Notes: a model not told the origin generated them from the sequence alone. Shown: positions 7,863 to 15,696, counted from the first letter of the stretch. The stretch: 25,819 bases of DNA from Desulfobacterales bacterium (GCA_029933295.1 JAOZOL010000005.1:1-25819); one strand, 5' to 3'. Numbers and translations are program-made.

Positions 7863-8627
7863 ATGCTGTTAGTCGTGGATGTCGGAAACACCAATACAGT
7901 GATCGGTTTATATGAAAAGGATAACCTGATTTGCGATTGGCGGATTCATACGCAAGCCAGCATCACTGAAGATGAATTTTACATACTGATTTCAAACCTT
8001 TTTTTAAGCAAAAAAATCAATTCATCAGATATACACAAAACCGTAATATCCTGCGTCGTACCACCCCTGGTAAGAGTTCTGAATGCATATTGCAACAAAT
8101 ATCTCGGACATAATCCATTCTGGGTTGACGCAGACAGTGTAAATATTCCTGTTTTATACGATAACCCGTCAGACGTCGGTGCTGATCGTCTGGTAAACGC
8201 CATTGCCGCATATCATCTTTATAATACAAGTTTGATTGTGATTGATTTCGGCACTGCCACGACATTTGATGTAATTAGCGGCCAGGGAGAATATATCGGA
8301 GGAGCAATTGCGCCGGGAATCGGCATTGCCGCCGAATCTCTGTTTAAGCACGCATCCAAACTCCCCCGGGTTGAATTGTTTAATCCACCCAAAAGAGTTA
8401 TCGGAAAAAACACCGCCCACAGCATGAAATCCGGTATCATATACGGATACGCGGAACTGGTGGACGGAATGGTGCGCCGAATTAAAAAGGAAATGCAATC
8501 GGCTAAACCAAAGGTGGTTGCAACCGGCGGGTTAGCACCTTTAATGCAGAATATATCACAAACAATTGAAGCTGTGGAACTGGGGTTAACACTGGAAGGG
8601 TTGCGGATTATCAGCAAAAGGTTTTGA
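7863..8627 (+). CDS. coaX: Type III pantothenate kinase
   Basis: Catalyses the first committed step of coenzyme A synthesis, phosphorylation of pantothenate, by the feedback-resistant, monovalent-cation-dependent CoaX family. The ASKHA-fold motifs are visible: DVGNTNTVIG at 6-15 (phosphate 1), GADR at 106-109, and DFGTATTFD from 128 (phosphate 2), with GGAIAPG shortly after. The length of 254 residues is normal. The ATG is preceded by AAAGGA at good spacing, 10 nt after folP. coaX is often next to birA; here it closes a tilS/ftsH/folP cluster. A weak 6-bp hairpin (ATAAAG/CTTTAT) just beyond the stop may help end transcription before the convergent gene. Confidence 0.96.
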   Translation: MLLVVDVGNTNTVIGLYEKDNLICDWRIHTQASITEDEFYILISNLFLSKKINSSDIHKTVISCVVPPLVRVLNAYCNKYLGHNPFWVDADSVNIPVLYDNPSDVGADRLVNAIAAYHLYNTSLIVIDFGTATTFDVISGQGEYIGGAIAPGIGIAAESLFKHASKLPRVELFNPPKRVIGKNTAHSMKSGIIYGYAELVDGMVRRIKKEMQSAKPKVVATGGLAPLMQNISQTIEAVELGLTLEGLRIISKRF

Positions 8628-8648
8628 TGATAAAGATTGCTTTATTGT

Positions 8649-8807
8649 TCACTTCATCTGCATGACAGTTTCGAGACGGCTGATTTCTTTGCGAATGGTC
8701 TCTTTTTCCGATTCCTTCAATCCCTTTTTATTTAATCGCTGACGAAGGGTGAGGAGAATCATTTCTTCTCTGTATTCATTACAAGTATATCGTTTATGGG
8801 AGCTCAT
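8649..8807 (-). CDS. Small conserved-looking hypothetical protein (52 aa)
   Basis: A 52-residue frame starting MSSHKRYTCNEYREEMILL and ending in a charged amphipathic helix (SEKETIRKEISRLETVMQMK). It begins 9 nt after the stop of the zinc-ribbon/receiver gene upstream on the same strand, so it is likely coupled to it; I see no independent ribosome binding site. Its C-x-EYREEM-xx-L-xx-L-xx-R-L start followed by an E/K-rich helix resembles small uncharacterised proteins I recall from Desulfobacterota, but I cannot confirm homology here. It has one cysteine and no membrane segment or signal. Function unknown. It occupies most of the 189-nt gap that would otherwise seem non-coding between coaX and the pilus-ATPase cluster. 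Confidence 0.65.
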   Translation of the reverse strand: MSSHKRYTCNEYREEMILLTLRQRLNKKGLKESEKETIRKEISRLETVMQMK

Positions 8808-8816
8808 CTTATAATT

Positions 8817-9479
8817 CTAAAAGATTCCCAATCGTTTTGCGCTGTCTTTATAAATGGCATAAAACAGTTCATGCTCGTTTATGCCCCGGCTTAAAATTCT
8901 GTCTATTTTTTTAATATCCTTAAGGTTGATTATTAAGTTGACGCTTTTTAAAAACGCCGTCATCTTATCCATGGTGGCGAATTGCCGGGTGAGTAATCCA
9001 ACAAAAATATTCCGGCGCACTTCCATTCCCAGCCTGTCAAGATAAATGAGAATTCCGTTTGCATCGGGATCACTGCCGGAAAATGTTTCATTAACCAGTA
9101 CCATGTCATATATATGATACTTCATGCTACGCAAAGCTTCCCGGACATTTTTCGCTTTAGTAATACTATAATCCATTATTTCCAGAACAGTTGCAATTTC
9201 TTTTAAAATTTTAGGATTTTCTTCGCATACAAGTGCTGTTTTTCCCTCTTCTTCCAGAAAATCAAAGGGCCTTTCGCTGACATCATAATCTTCAGTACCC
9301 TCATCGAAATCATTTTCTTCAAACATTTTTAAATCGGTTTTGGAAAGGCTGTCTTTTTGCAGATCAATAATTATTTTTTCTTTACATTTGGGGCAAACGA
9401 CAGATGCGGCTTTGCCTTTTGGGAGTTTTTCATCCGGAATGTTTAATCTTGTGTTGCAATTTTTACATGAAAATTCCAT
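8817..9479 (-). CDS. Zinc-ribbon protein with degenerate receiver-like domain
   Basis: The N-terminus is an MJ0042-type zinc ribbon with cysteine pairs C5/C8 and C29/C32. A very acidic linker (about 48-78) leads to a domain of about 120 residues that reads like a CheY receiver fold: TALVCEENPKILKEIATVLE as the first strand and helix, and MVLVNETFSG as the strand normally ending in the phosphorylated aspartate. That position is asparagine (N130), and the usual acidic pair is EE (86-87), so it is probably a pseudo-receiver that is not phosphorylated. It follows the upstream PilT-family ATPase by 3 nt, implying coupled translation and perhaps a role in surface motility control. This is inference; no named family is assigned. 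Confidence 0.82.
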   Translation of the reverse strand: MEFSCKNCNTRLNIPDEKLPKGKAASVVCPKCKEKIIIDLQKDSLSKTDLKMFEENDFDEGTEDYDVSERPFDFLEEEGKTALVCEENPKILKEIATVLEIMDYSITKAKNVREALRSMKYHIYDMVLVNETFSGSDPDANGILIYLDRLGMEVRRNIFVGLLTRQFATMDKMTAFLKSVNLIINLKDIKKIDRILSRGINEHELFYAIYKDSAKRLGIF

Positions 9480-9482
9480 AGG

Positions 9483-10658
9483 TTAAAATCCACTCTTTTT
9501 TTGTTCATAACTTAAATCAATTTCAAGTTTGTCGATTGCACTGGTTGCTTCCCCCCGGGCGCTTTTTACCATATCAATGCCCCGGCCGACAATCGATCTG
9601 CGTGAGGCATAGCCAATGGCCGTCTCTTCTGAAATTAATCCTTTCTCAAACAATCCGATAATGTAACGATCAAAGGTTGTCCATCCGAATGCGTTTGAAG
9701 CTTCCATCATGTCATAATAGGTTTTGCCTTCGGATTCTCCGTGTAAGATCGAGTCTTTAACCCGTAAACTGGTTCCCAGAATTTCAAAAGCGGCGATGCG
9801 TCCGCCACCGGATTTTGGCAGAAGCCGCTGGCATACCACCCAGCGAAGCGTATCGGCAAGCCGGATACGAATCTGGTTTTCTTCTTCATTTGAAAACATG
9901 CCAAGTATACGATTTATCGTTTGTCCTGCATCGACGGTATGAAGTGTTGAGAATACGAGATGGCCGGTTTCGGCAGCGGATAATCCGATTTCAACGGTTT
10001 CCCGGTCCCGCATTTCGCCCACCAGGATCACCTTTGGTGCCTGCCGGAGTGCTGCCCGCAAGCCTTTGGAAAATTCACTGAAATCTTTTCCCAGTTCCCG
10101 CTGGTTAAAAGTGGCTCTTTTGTGGGAATGTATATATTCCACCGGGTCTTCAAGGGTTATTATATGTACTGATTTGTGTCTGTTGATCTCTTCTAGGATT
10201 GCGGCAAGAGAGGTCGTTTTTCCGGTGCCGGTTGCACCGGTGAAAATGATAATGCCGTTTTTTTCCTTGGCGAGATCGAAAAAGGTTTCCGGAAGATCCA
10301 TGTCCTTGATGGTGGGCACCTTTGTTTCAAGCTGACGCATAACAATGGAGTAATGACCGGATTGTGAAAACACATTTACCCTGAACCGGGCCTTTCCCGG
10401 TAATGTATACGACAAATCACAGGAACCGTCTTTAAGCAATGTTTCCGTCAGTCGTCGATCCCGTGCAATGAGGTTGAGGGCAATAGATTCCGTCTGAAAA
10501 GGGGTCAGCGATTTTATTGGAGGTTTCATGTCCACGCCGGCCAGCTCACCATAGGTTTCCACCTGTAATGGTTTGCCCACGGTAAAATTAAGATCGGAAA
10601 CACTTTCATGCGAATCGAGCATGGTGGATAAAATATGATCAAGTTCAGGTTTTTTCAT
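9483..10658 (-). CDS. PilT/PilU-type pilus retraction ATPase (second paralogue)
   Basis: Hexameric GspE/PilT-superfamily ATPase expected at the cytoplasmic face of a type IV pilus machine, powering pilin depolymerisation. Walker A is GATGTGKTT (141-149), followed by the Asp box ITLEDPVEYIH, Walker B VILVGEMRDRET and the His box with STLHTVDAGQT. Start ATG has AAGGA upstream. The 391-residue length, a diverged N-terminus and a long C-terminal tail (after GRGIDMVKSARGE) set it apart from the canonical PilT encoded just upstream, so a PilU-like accessory retraction ATPase is the best guess, but sequence reading alone does not settle PilT2 versus PilU. It sits 60 nt after pilT and 3 nt before the zinc-ribbon gene. 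Confidence 0.9.
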   Translation of the reverse strand: MKKPELDHILSTMLDSHESVSDLNFTVGKPLQVETYGELAGVDMKPPIKSLTPFQTESIALNLIARDRRLTETLLKDGSCDLSYTLPGKARFRVNVFSQSGHYSIVMRQLETKVPTIKDMDLPETFFDLAKEKNGIIIFTGATGTGKTTSLAAILEEINRHKSVHIITLEDPVEYIHSHKRATFNQRELGKDFSEFSKGLRAALRQAPKVILVGEMRDRETVEIGLSAAETGHLVFSTLHTVDAGQTINRILGMFSNEEENQIRIRLADTLRWVVCQRLLPKSGGGRIAAFEILGTSLRVKDSILHGESEGKTYYDMMEASNAFGWTTFDRYIIGLFEKGLISEETAIGYASRRSIVGRGIDMVKSARGEATSAIDKLEIDLSYEQKKSGF

Positions 10659-10718
10659 TGTTCCTTATTCCTTATATTATAGCATGGTTGAATAAGGTTA
10701 AAGCGGTTAAAATCGTAT

Positions 10719-11801
10719 CTATGCTTCAGTAAAATCTATGGGCGGTGAAGTCAGCAACGGTCGGAATCGTTGTTTTTCATTTGCTTTGTTGTAACTGTCT
10801 TCAGCGCTGATCCATCCCTTGTTATAAAGCGTCATAATCGCGTCATCAAGGAGCCTCATGCCGTATTTCTTGCCTGTCTGCATCGAAGACGCCAGCTGGT
10901 GTGTTTTGGATTCCCGGATTAGATTTCTCACAGCAGGGGTTGCAATCAGTATTTCAAGGGCCGGGCACCTGCCCTTTTTATCGATCCGTTTAAACAATAC
11001 TTGAGCGACAACGGCCCTGATGCTGTCTGACAATCCGGAGCGAACCTGGGCTTGCTGTGCTGCAGGAAAGACTTCAACGATACGGTCAACCGTTTTTATA
11101 GCACTGGAGGTATGCAGCGTGGTAAACACCAAATGCCCGGTGGAAGCTGCTTCAATCGCAAGAGACATTGTTTCAAGATCCCTCATTTCACCCACAAGAA
11201 TGATATCCGGATCTTCACGAAGCGCTCCCCTGAGCGCGGTGGAAAAAGATTTGGTATGCACGCCGACTTCACGCTGATTGATAATACACCCCTGGCTTTC
11301 ATGGACAAATTCTATGGGGTCTTCGACGGTGATAATATGATCCTTGCGAAGGCGGTTGGCTTCATCAATGATGGCTGCCAGGGTCGTTGATTTACCACTT
11401 CCCGTGGGTCCGGTAATAATAACCAGTCCTCTGGGCAGTGTCGCAAGCTTCGCAATGACAGGAGGGAGTCCGAGTTGTTCACAGCCCATAATATTATTGG
11501 GGATTTCCCGAAAAACCGCTCCAACACCATTTCGTTGCATGAAAAAATTCACCCGGTATCTTGCCAGGCCTTTAATTTCATAGCCAAGATCAACATCTCC
11601 GGTTTCCTCAAATATTTTAATCTTGTCTTCGGGAGCGATTTCATAAATCATGCTTCGAAGATCGTTATTACTAAGGGTTTTGTATTTGACCCTTTCCATT
11701 TCTCCCCGAATTCTCAATGCGGGCTGCAGCCCGGCCACAAGATGAAGGTCGGATGCACCCTGATCGTTCATTAATTTAAAAAAAGCATCAATTTTGGCCA
11801 T
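10719..11801 (-). CDS. pilT: Twitching motility / pilus retraction ATPase PilT
   Basis: Canonical-looking PilT that drives type IV pilus retraction for twitching motility. The N-terminal PAS-like domain carries the family signature QGASDLHLVAGLQPALRIRGE. Walker A is GPTGSGKST (131-139), then the Asp box ITVEDPIEFVH, Walker B IILVGEMRDLET and the His box TTLHTSSAIKTVDRI. Its length (360 residues) is usual. The ATG has AGGAG upstream at 7-nt spacing. It is preceded by yggT with a 77-nt gap. No pilin or assembly genes (pilA, pilB, pilC, pilMNOPQ) are in the window, so the retraction cluster stands apart from the rest of the apparatus. Confidence 0.96.
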   Translation of the reverse strand: MAKIDAFFKLMNDQGASDLHLVAGLQPALRIRGEMERVKYKTLSNNDLRSMIYEIAPEDKIKIFEETGDVDLGYEIKGLARYRVNFFMQRNGVGAVFREIPNNIMGCEQLGLPPVIAKLATLPRGLVIITGPTGSGKSTTLAAIIDEANRLRKDHIITVEDPIEFVHESQGCIINQREVGVHTKSFSTALRGALREDPDIILVGEMRDLETMSLAIEAASTGHLVFTTLHTSSAIKTVDRIVEVFPAAQQAQVRSGLSDSIRAVVAQVLFKRIDKKGRCPALEILIATPAVRNLIRESKTHQLASSMQTGKKYGMRLLDDAIMTLYNKGWISAEDSYNKANEKQRFRPLLTSPPIDFTEA

Positions 11802-11878
11802 AAAATGCTCCTGGTATGATTTTTTTAACTCTAACTAATATTTTATATAGATATTATAATAACAAACAAATAAAGAGT

Positions 11879-12205
11879 TTATTGTAGCGGAATAATGGCC
11901 CTTTGAATGATCAGGTTGTTTGAAAACATAAACAGGCTTTGAACAATAAACGCTTTTAAGAAAAAAATCACAAGCAAGACGATCATTGGAGAAAGATCGA
12001 TCCCGCCAAAAGCTGTCGGGAGCCGCTTTCTTATTTGATACAATAACGGTTCGGTAACCTGGTTGATAAACCGAACAATCGGATTAAACGGATCAGGATT
12101 CACCCAGGACAAGATGGCATGCGCAATAACAATCCACATAAAAAAGGTTAAGCCGATATCGATCACCTGGGCAATGGCCCTGATAAAATTAGCAAGTAAA
12201 ATCAT
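11879..12205 (-). CDS. YggT family membrane protein
   Basis: A 108-residue integral membrane protein with two hydrophobic segments (about 12-30 and 70-95) around the YggT family core SWVNPDPFNPIVRFINQVTEP and the LRRxLP-like IRKRLP. Members are linked with osmotic tolerance and cell division/plastid SepF-type functions in some organisms, but a biochemical role is not established. It is divergent from proC; in many bacteria yggT and proC are neighbours in the same direction, so the association is retained but the orientation differs. Only a weak ribosome binding site is visible. A TTGACT at 12298-12303 on the minus strand could be its -35 region. Confidence 0.9.
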   Translation of the reverse strand: MILLANFIRAIAQVIDIGLTFFMWIVIAHAILSWVNPDPFNPIVRFINQVTEPLLYQIRKRLPTAFGGIDLSPMIVLLVIFFLKAFIVQSLFMFSNNLIIQRAIIPLQ

Positions 12206-12322
12206 AATAGGATTCTTTGCAGATAAGCGTAAAAAGAGTTATTTTTTATTAAATAAACAACGATCAATTATTCTAAATAAATAAAAAATGCGTTATAAGT
12301 CAAGGTATTTCAATCATAGTGA

Positions 12323-12350
12323 TTGACAATGGCTTTGTTTCAATTAATAA
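12323..12350 (+). promoter_or_regulatory. Putative promoter of proC
   Basis: TTGACA (12323-12328) and TAATAA (12345-12350) are 16 nt apart on the plus strand, 50 nt before the proC ATG. The 194-nt divergent region 12206-12399 is otherwise AT-rich with no other structure that I can support. Confidence 0.5.
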
Positions 12351-12399
12351 CACATGAAATGATTTTATCAAAGTTCTCAACAAAAGCAAAGGAGAAATA

Positions 12400-13254
12400 A
12401 TGCCTAAACTGAATCAAAAGATAGGGTTTGTCGGTGCGGGCAACATGGGGCAGGCAATGATCGGCGCATTAATCAAATCAGAATGTTCTGAGCCTTTTGA
12501 TATTTTTGTCAGCGATGTTCGACATGACCAGACATCTGTTTTGAAAAAAAAGTATGGTATCAACATATTATCATCCAATACCGAAGTTGTTGAAGCATGC
12601 GACGTGATCATTTTTGCCGTTAAACCGCAAACCATCGATAAAATGCTGTCGGATCTGTTATCAGATTACGATATCGATGCATCTTTACAAAGAAAATTGT
12701 TTATTTCAATCGCTGCCGGGACCCGACTTGAAAAAATCGAAAAATATCTGTATGCGTCGCTTGGTGTTGATAAAAAAAAACAAATGCCGATCCTAAGGGT
12801 CATGCCCAATACACCAGCCCTTGTTATGTCTGGAATGTCAGGGGTTTGTGCCAATGAATATGCCACCCGCAAAGACATGCAGGTGGCAAAAACAATCCTT
12901 GCAGCAATGGGCCGGGTGATTGAGTTCCAGGAAAAAGACATGGATGCCGTTACGGCAATGTCCGGCTCCGGGCCCGCATATTGTTTTTATCTGGTTGAAG
13001 CCATGATAGATGCGGGGATCAAGCTTGGCATTGATAAACAAATTGCAGCCAAAATGACCATTGGCACATTAAAAGGGGCGCTTGCTCTGCTGGAAAGCCA
13101 GAAAGAATCTGCCGAAGAGCTGCGAAAAAAAGTCACTTCTCCCGGCGGAACCACGGAAGCGGCAATCAGCGTACTGGATGACCACGCCGTAAAACAGACT
13201 ATCACAAAAGCCGTTATTGCGGCAGCAGAAAGATCCAAAGCATTAAGCGAATAA
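12400..13254 (+). CDS. proC: Pyrroline-5-carboxylate reductase
   Basis: Last step of proline synthesis: NAD(P)H-dependent reduction of pyrroline-5-carboxylate. The Rossmann motif GFVGAGNMG (9-17) opens the protein, MPNTPA binds the nicotinamide side, and AMSGSGPAYCF plus KVTSPGGTTEAAI are the C-terminal family signatures. Length 284 is slightly longer than the usual ~270. AAGGAG lies 6 nt before the ATG. The downstream ccdA, thioredoxin and NUDIX genes follow on the same strand with gaps of 44, 53 and 33 nt and could be co-transcribed, although their functions are unrelated. Confidence 0.97.
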   Translation: MPKLNQKIGFVGAGNMGQAMIGALIKSECSEPFDIFVSDVRHDQTSVLKKKYGINILSSNTEVVEACDVIIFAVKPQTIDKMLSDLLSDYDIDASLQRKLFISIAAGTRLEKIEKYLYASLGVDKKKQMPILRVMPNTPALVMSGMSGVCANEYATRKDMQVAKTILAAMGRVIEFQEKDMDAVTAMSGSGPAYCFYLVEAMIDAGIKLGIDKQIAAKMTIGTLKGALALLESQKESAEELRKKVTSPGGTTEAAISVLDDHAVKQTITKAVIAAAERSKALSE

Positions 13255-13298
13255 ATATTTCTAATTGATTTAATAAAATAAGGGATTATAGTTGTACC

Positions 13299-14015
13299 AT
13301 GTTTGCACAATCTGTTTCATATTCAGCCGCTTTTTTAGCCGGATTGCTTTCTTTTTTGTCTCCGTGTGTATTGCCGCTGATACCGGCATATTTTACCTTT
13401 ATCACCGGTTTTTCCATTGAAGAACTGACCAGGGGAAACAGTGCGGATATTCGAAAGAAGGTGTTTTTATCAACCATATCTTTTGTGTGCGGGTTTTCAA
13501 TTCTGTTTATTATCATGGGGGCATCTGCAACCTTTCTGGGCGGATTAATCGAAAAGAACAAGGATATTATTCGGATTATCGGCGGCGTTATCATCATTGT
13601 TCTCGGAATTCATCTGACCGGATTGATTCGAATCCGAAAGCTTGAAGTTGAAAAACGGATTCATTTTCAAAAAAAGCCGATTCATTTTTTGGGAACCTTT
13701 CTTGTCGGCATGGCGTTTGGCGCCGGATGGAGTCCCTGCATCGGTCCCCTGCTCGGTTCGATATTAATTATCGCAAGCTCCGAAGAAACCATCTGGCAGG
13801 GAGTTATTCTTTTATCCATTTATGCGTCCGGCCTGGCACTACCGTTTATATTGATCTCTATTTTTATTAATTTTATACTGGAGTTTATGAGCCGGGCGAC
13901 ACGCACCTTAAAATATATCAATGCGGTGGCCGGAGGATTGCTGGTCATTGTCGGTATTTTTTTGTTGACTAATAAATTTACTTTATTTAACGCATTGTTT
14001 ACGTTTACGCATTAG
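13299..14015 (+). CDS. ccdA: Cytochrome c biogenesis protein CcdA (DsbD transmembrane family)
   Basis: Six-helix membrane protein that relays electrons from cytoplasmic thioredoxin to extracytoplasmic thioredoxin-like proteins, for cytochrome c maturation or periplasmic disulfide reduction. The two redox cysteines lie in the family motifs SPCVLPLIPAY (C23) and GWSPCIGPLLG (C147). At 238 residues it is the CcdA form without the DsbD periplasmic domains. A thioredoxin-like protein with a signal peptide is encoded 53 nt downstream and is the obvious electron acceptor, so the two form a split DsbD-like pair. The ATG has only a distant AAGGGA as ribosome binding site. Confidence 0.94.
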   Translation: MFAQSVSYSAAFLAGLLSFLSPCVLPLIPAYFTFITGFSIEELTRGNSADIRKKVFLSTISFVCGFSILFIIMGASATFLGGLIEKNKDIIRIIGGVIIIVLGIHLTGLIRIRKLEVEKRIHFQKKPIHFLGTFLVGMAFGAGWSPCIGPLLGSILIIASSEETIWQGVILLSIYASGLALPFILISIFINFILEFMSRATRTLKYINAVAGGLLVIVGIFLLTNKFTLFNALFTFTH

Positions 14016-14068
14016 TGCCGCATCCTTGCCGCGACATTAAAAAGGAAACATGTATTATGTAAGGATTT

Positions 14069-14572
14069 ATGATTATTATGAATAATAAAAAGCTCGTACC
14101 GGTTTTATGCGCTATCGTGTTTACTATAGCGTTGTTTTCCTCCCAATCAATTGCAGCCAAAGATGGAATTAACTGGCAATCATATGAAGCCGGCATTCAA
14201 AAGATAAAAGATGAAAAGAAAAAAGGGTTCCTGCATTTTTATACGGACTGGTGTAAATATTGTAAAATTATGAATGCGCAGACATTTTCTGATGCAAAAA
14301 TCATCGCTTATTTAAATGAAAATTTTGTTTCCATCCGGATAAATGCGGAAAAACAAAGGGATGTTGCACGCAAATACGGGGTGAACCGATTTCCAAATAC
14401 CTGGTTTCTTTCAGAAGACAGCTCAAGCCTGTCAAGCCAGCCGGGATTTATCCAGCCAGATATGTTGTTAGCCATATTAAAATTTTTAAACACAGATAGT
14501 TATAAAAAAATGAGATTCAGCGATTATATGAAGCTTGAGGAAAAACAAACAAAAGCGAAGAAAGCTGACTAA
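14069..14572 (+). CDS. Exported thioredoxin-like protein
   Basis: An N-terminal signal peptide (basic MNNKK, hydrophobic stretch, likely cut after SIAA near residue 30) is followed by a thioredoxin fold with the redox motif C62-K-Y-C65 in the context DWCKYC and the cis-proline turn RFPNTWF. It resembles SoxW/DsbD-gamma-like domains (GFLHFYTDWCKYCKIM). AAGGA precedes the ATG at short spacing; the second ATG four codons in is possible. Placed directly after ccdA, it is probably reduced by CcdA and in turn reduces periplasmic cytochrome c apoproteins or other thiols. The exact substrate cannot be read from the sequence. The C-terminal 25 residues are lysine-rich. Confidence 0.88.
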   Translation: MIIMNNKKLVPVLCAIVFTIALFSSQSIAAKDGINWQSYEAGIQKIKDEKKKGFLHFYTDWCKYCKIMNAQTFSDAKIIAYLNENFVSIRINAEKQRDVARKYGVNRFPNTWFLSEDSSSLSSQPGFIQPDMLLAILKFLNTDSYKKMRFSDYMKLEEKQTKAKKAD

Positions 14573-14605
14573 CCATAAGATTTCAACTTATTGATCACCT
14601 AACAA

Positions 14606-15220
14606 ATGCTGCCAGAATTTAATGCAGACTTTTTAAAACACCTGCTGAGCAATGCAAAAACACCTGCCATTCCGGAAAATGGAACTTTTGAATACACCAG
14701 TGTTTTTCTACTTGTTTTTACGCAAGATGAAACTCCTTATTTGCTGGCAATTTTAAAAGCTGATACTCCCGGTTATCCCTGGCGAAATCAGATCGCACTT
14801 CCAGGTGGCCATGTGGATAAAAATGATACAAGTCCCCTGGCTGCCGCATATAGAGAGCTTAAAGAGGAAGTCGGTATCCACAGGAGTCAGGTCGATCTGA
14901 TTGGTTCCATGGGCCATTTTCAGACCATCGGACATAAGGACATAGAGGTCTTTATGGGAGTCTGGGCCGGCAATAAAGACACGCTCACATACGACCCGAA
15001 AGAAATCTCGGAAATTCTTGAAATACCGATTGACGATCTTTTAAAAAAACATCTTTCAAGCCATTTTGATGGCCGCATCCCCAATGTCGAAGAATTGCTT
15101 TATCCCTTTAAAAATTTGGTTGTTTGGGGAGTAACCGCGAGGATTTTTCATTATTTTTTTGAAATGGTGCGGACAAAATTAGATGATTCTGTCGTTCATC
15201 AATTACAAAGCCATCAATAA
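14606..15220 (+). CDS. NUDIX hydrolase, CoA pyrophosphatase-like
   Basis: NUDIX enzymes cleave nucleoside diphosphate-linked substrates with divalent metal. The box is visible from G67-G68 to G90, with catalytic-helix residues R83, E84, E87 and E88 (YRELKEEVGI). The stretch before the catalytic helix is one residue longer than the classic pattern and has D74 at the usual glutamate, which together with the preceding NQIALPGGHVD is similar to the CoA diphosphatase (NudL/UPF0035) subgroup. That assignment is tentative, as the upstream subgroup motif is incomplete. The 204-residue protein is cytoplasmic. No clear ribosome binding site. Its stop abuts the stop of the convergent small membrane protein gene. 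Confidence 0.85.
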   Translation: MLPEFNADFLKHLLSNAKTPAIPENGTFEYTSVFLLVFTQDETPYLLAILKADTPGYPWRNQIALPGGHVDKNDTSPLAAAYRELKEEVGIHRSQVDLIGSMGHFQTIGHKDIEVFMGVWAGNKDTLTYDPKEISEILEIPIDDLLKKHLSSHFDGRIPNVEELLYPFKNLVVWGVTARIFHYFFEMVRTKLDDSVVHQLQSHQ

Positions 15221-15478
15221 TTATATTGAAGAACTTCCGGTATACCGTCTTGCCAGCCGGGCGATATTGGAGACACAAACACCAAGGCATAAAAGCGTAA
15301 GTAAAACCGGAACCCATATATAGGCATTAAACTCATCAATCTGCCGGGCAACCTTAATCCCATCAATGGAAAACAGCAAAACAAGAAACATGACGGCTGT
15401 CTTAACCATACAGGCTGCATCAGAATCATGCCATGGCACAATGGCTTTTCTAAAAACAGGATTTTGATCGATTTGCAT
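15221..15478 (-). CDS. Small membrane protein of unknown function (85 aa)
   Basis: Two predicted membrane helices: about residues 24-42 (MVKTAVMFLVLLFSIDGI) and 53-72 (YIWVPVLLTLLCLGVCVSNI), with a basic C-terminal RLARRY and a conserved-looking VPWHDSDAACMV start. Similar two-helix proteins with a PWHDS-type N-terminus are, as I recall, found in sulfate reducers, but no function is known. It ends exactly where the NUDIX gene ends (tail to tail, no gap). The ATG has no ribosome binding site, and the promoter region is shared with the divergent nrdD promoter. Real gene is likely because composition and helix pattern are coherent. Confidence 0.72.
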   Translation of the reverse strand: MQIDQNPVFRKAIVPWHDSDAACMVKTAVMFLVLLFSIDGIKVARQIDEFNAYIWVPVLLTLLCLGVCVSNIARLARRYTGSSSI

Positions 15479-15566
15479 GATTAATTTTTATACAAATATT
15501 TGAAAAAATCAAGCATGAGAATGATGCAGTTTAAGTACCCGTATTATTGATTTTTTGGGTATATAA

Positions 15567-15612
15567 TACAATATATTGATTTTTTTCTTGACATTGATCA
15601 ATATATTGTGAT
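15567..15612 (+). promoter_or_regulatory. Tandem NrdR-like operator boxes upstream of nrdDG
   Basis: Two copies of the palindromic core CAATATATTG occur at 15569-15578 and 15599-15608, in the contexts TACAATATATTGAT and ATCAATATATTGTGAT. NrdR boxes (consensus near ACACAATATATTGTGT) repress ribonucleotide reductase genes in response to the dATP/ATP state and typically come in pairs spaced by whole helical turns. Here the start-to-start distance is 30 bp, close to three turns. The second box lies between the -35 and -10 elements of the nrdD promoter, a position that fits repression. No nrdR gene is in the window. Confidence 0.82.
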
Positions 15613-15616
15613 AAAT
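15588..15616 (+). promoter_or_regulatory. Promoter of nrdD
   Basis: A consensus TTGACA (15588-15593) is followed 17 nt later by ATAAAT (15611-15616) on the plus strand. The predicted transcript leader is about 75 nt. The second NrdR-like box fills the spacer and the first lies just upstream of the -35. Confidence 0.65.
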
Positions 15617-15696
15617 TTTTTTTAAATATTAAAAAATAAAATTTTTTGCAGTTTTATCAGCATTGTTGGATTCATTAAATTGTAAAAGGAGCTGAA

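Noticed and set aside
8628..8648. Hairpin ATAAAG-ATTG-CTTTAT after coaX as a strong terminator
   Set aside because: The stem is only 6 bp, AT-rich and lacks a T-run, so I mention it only in the coaX entry.
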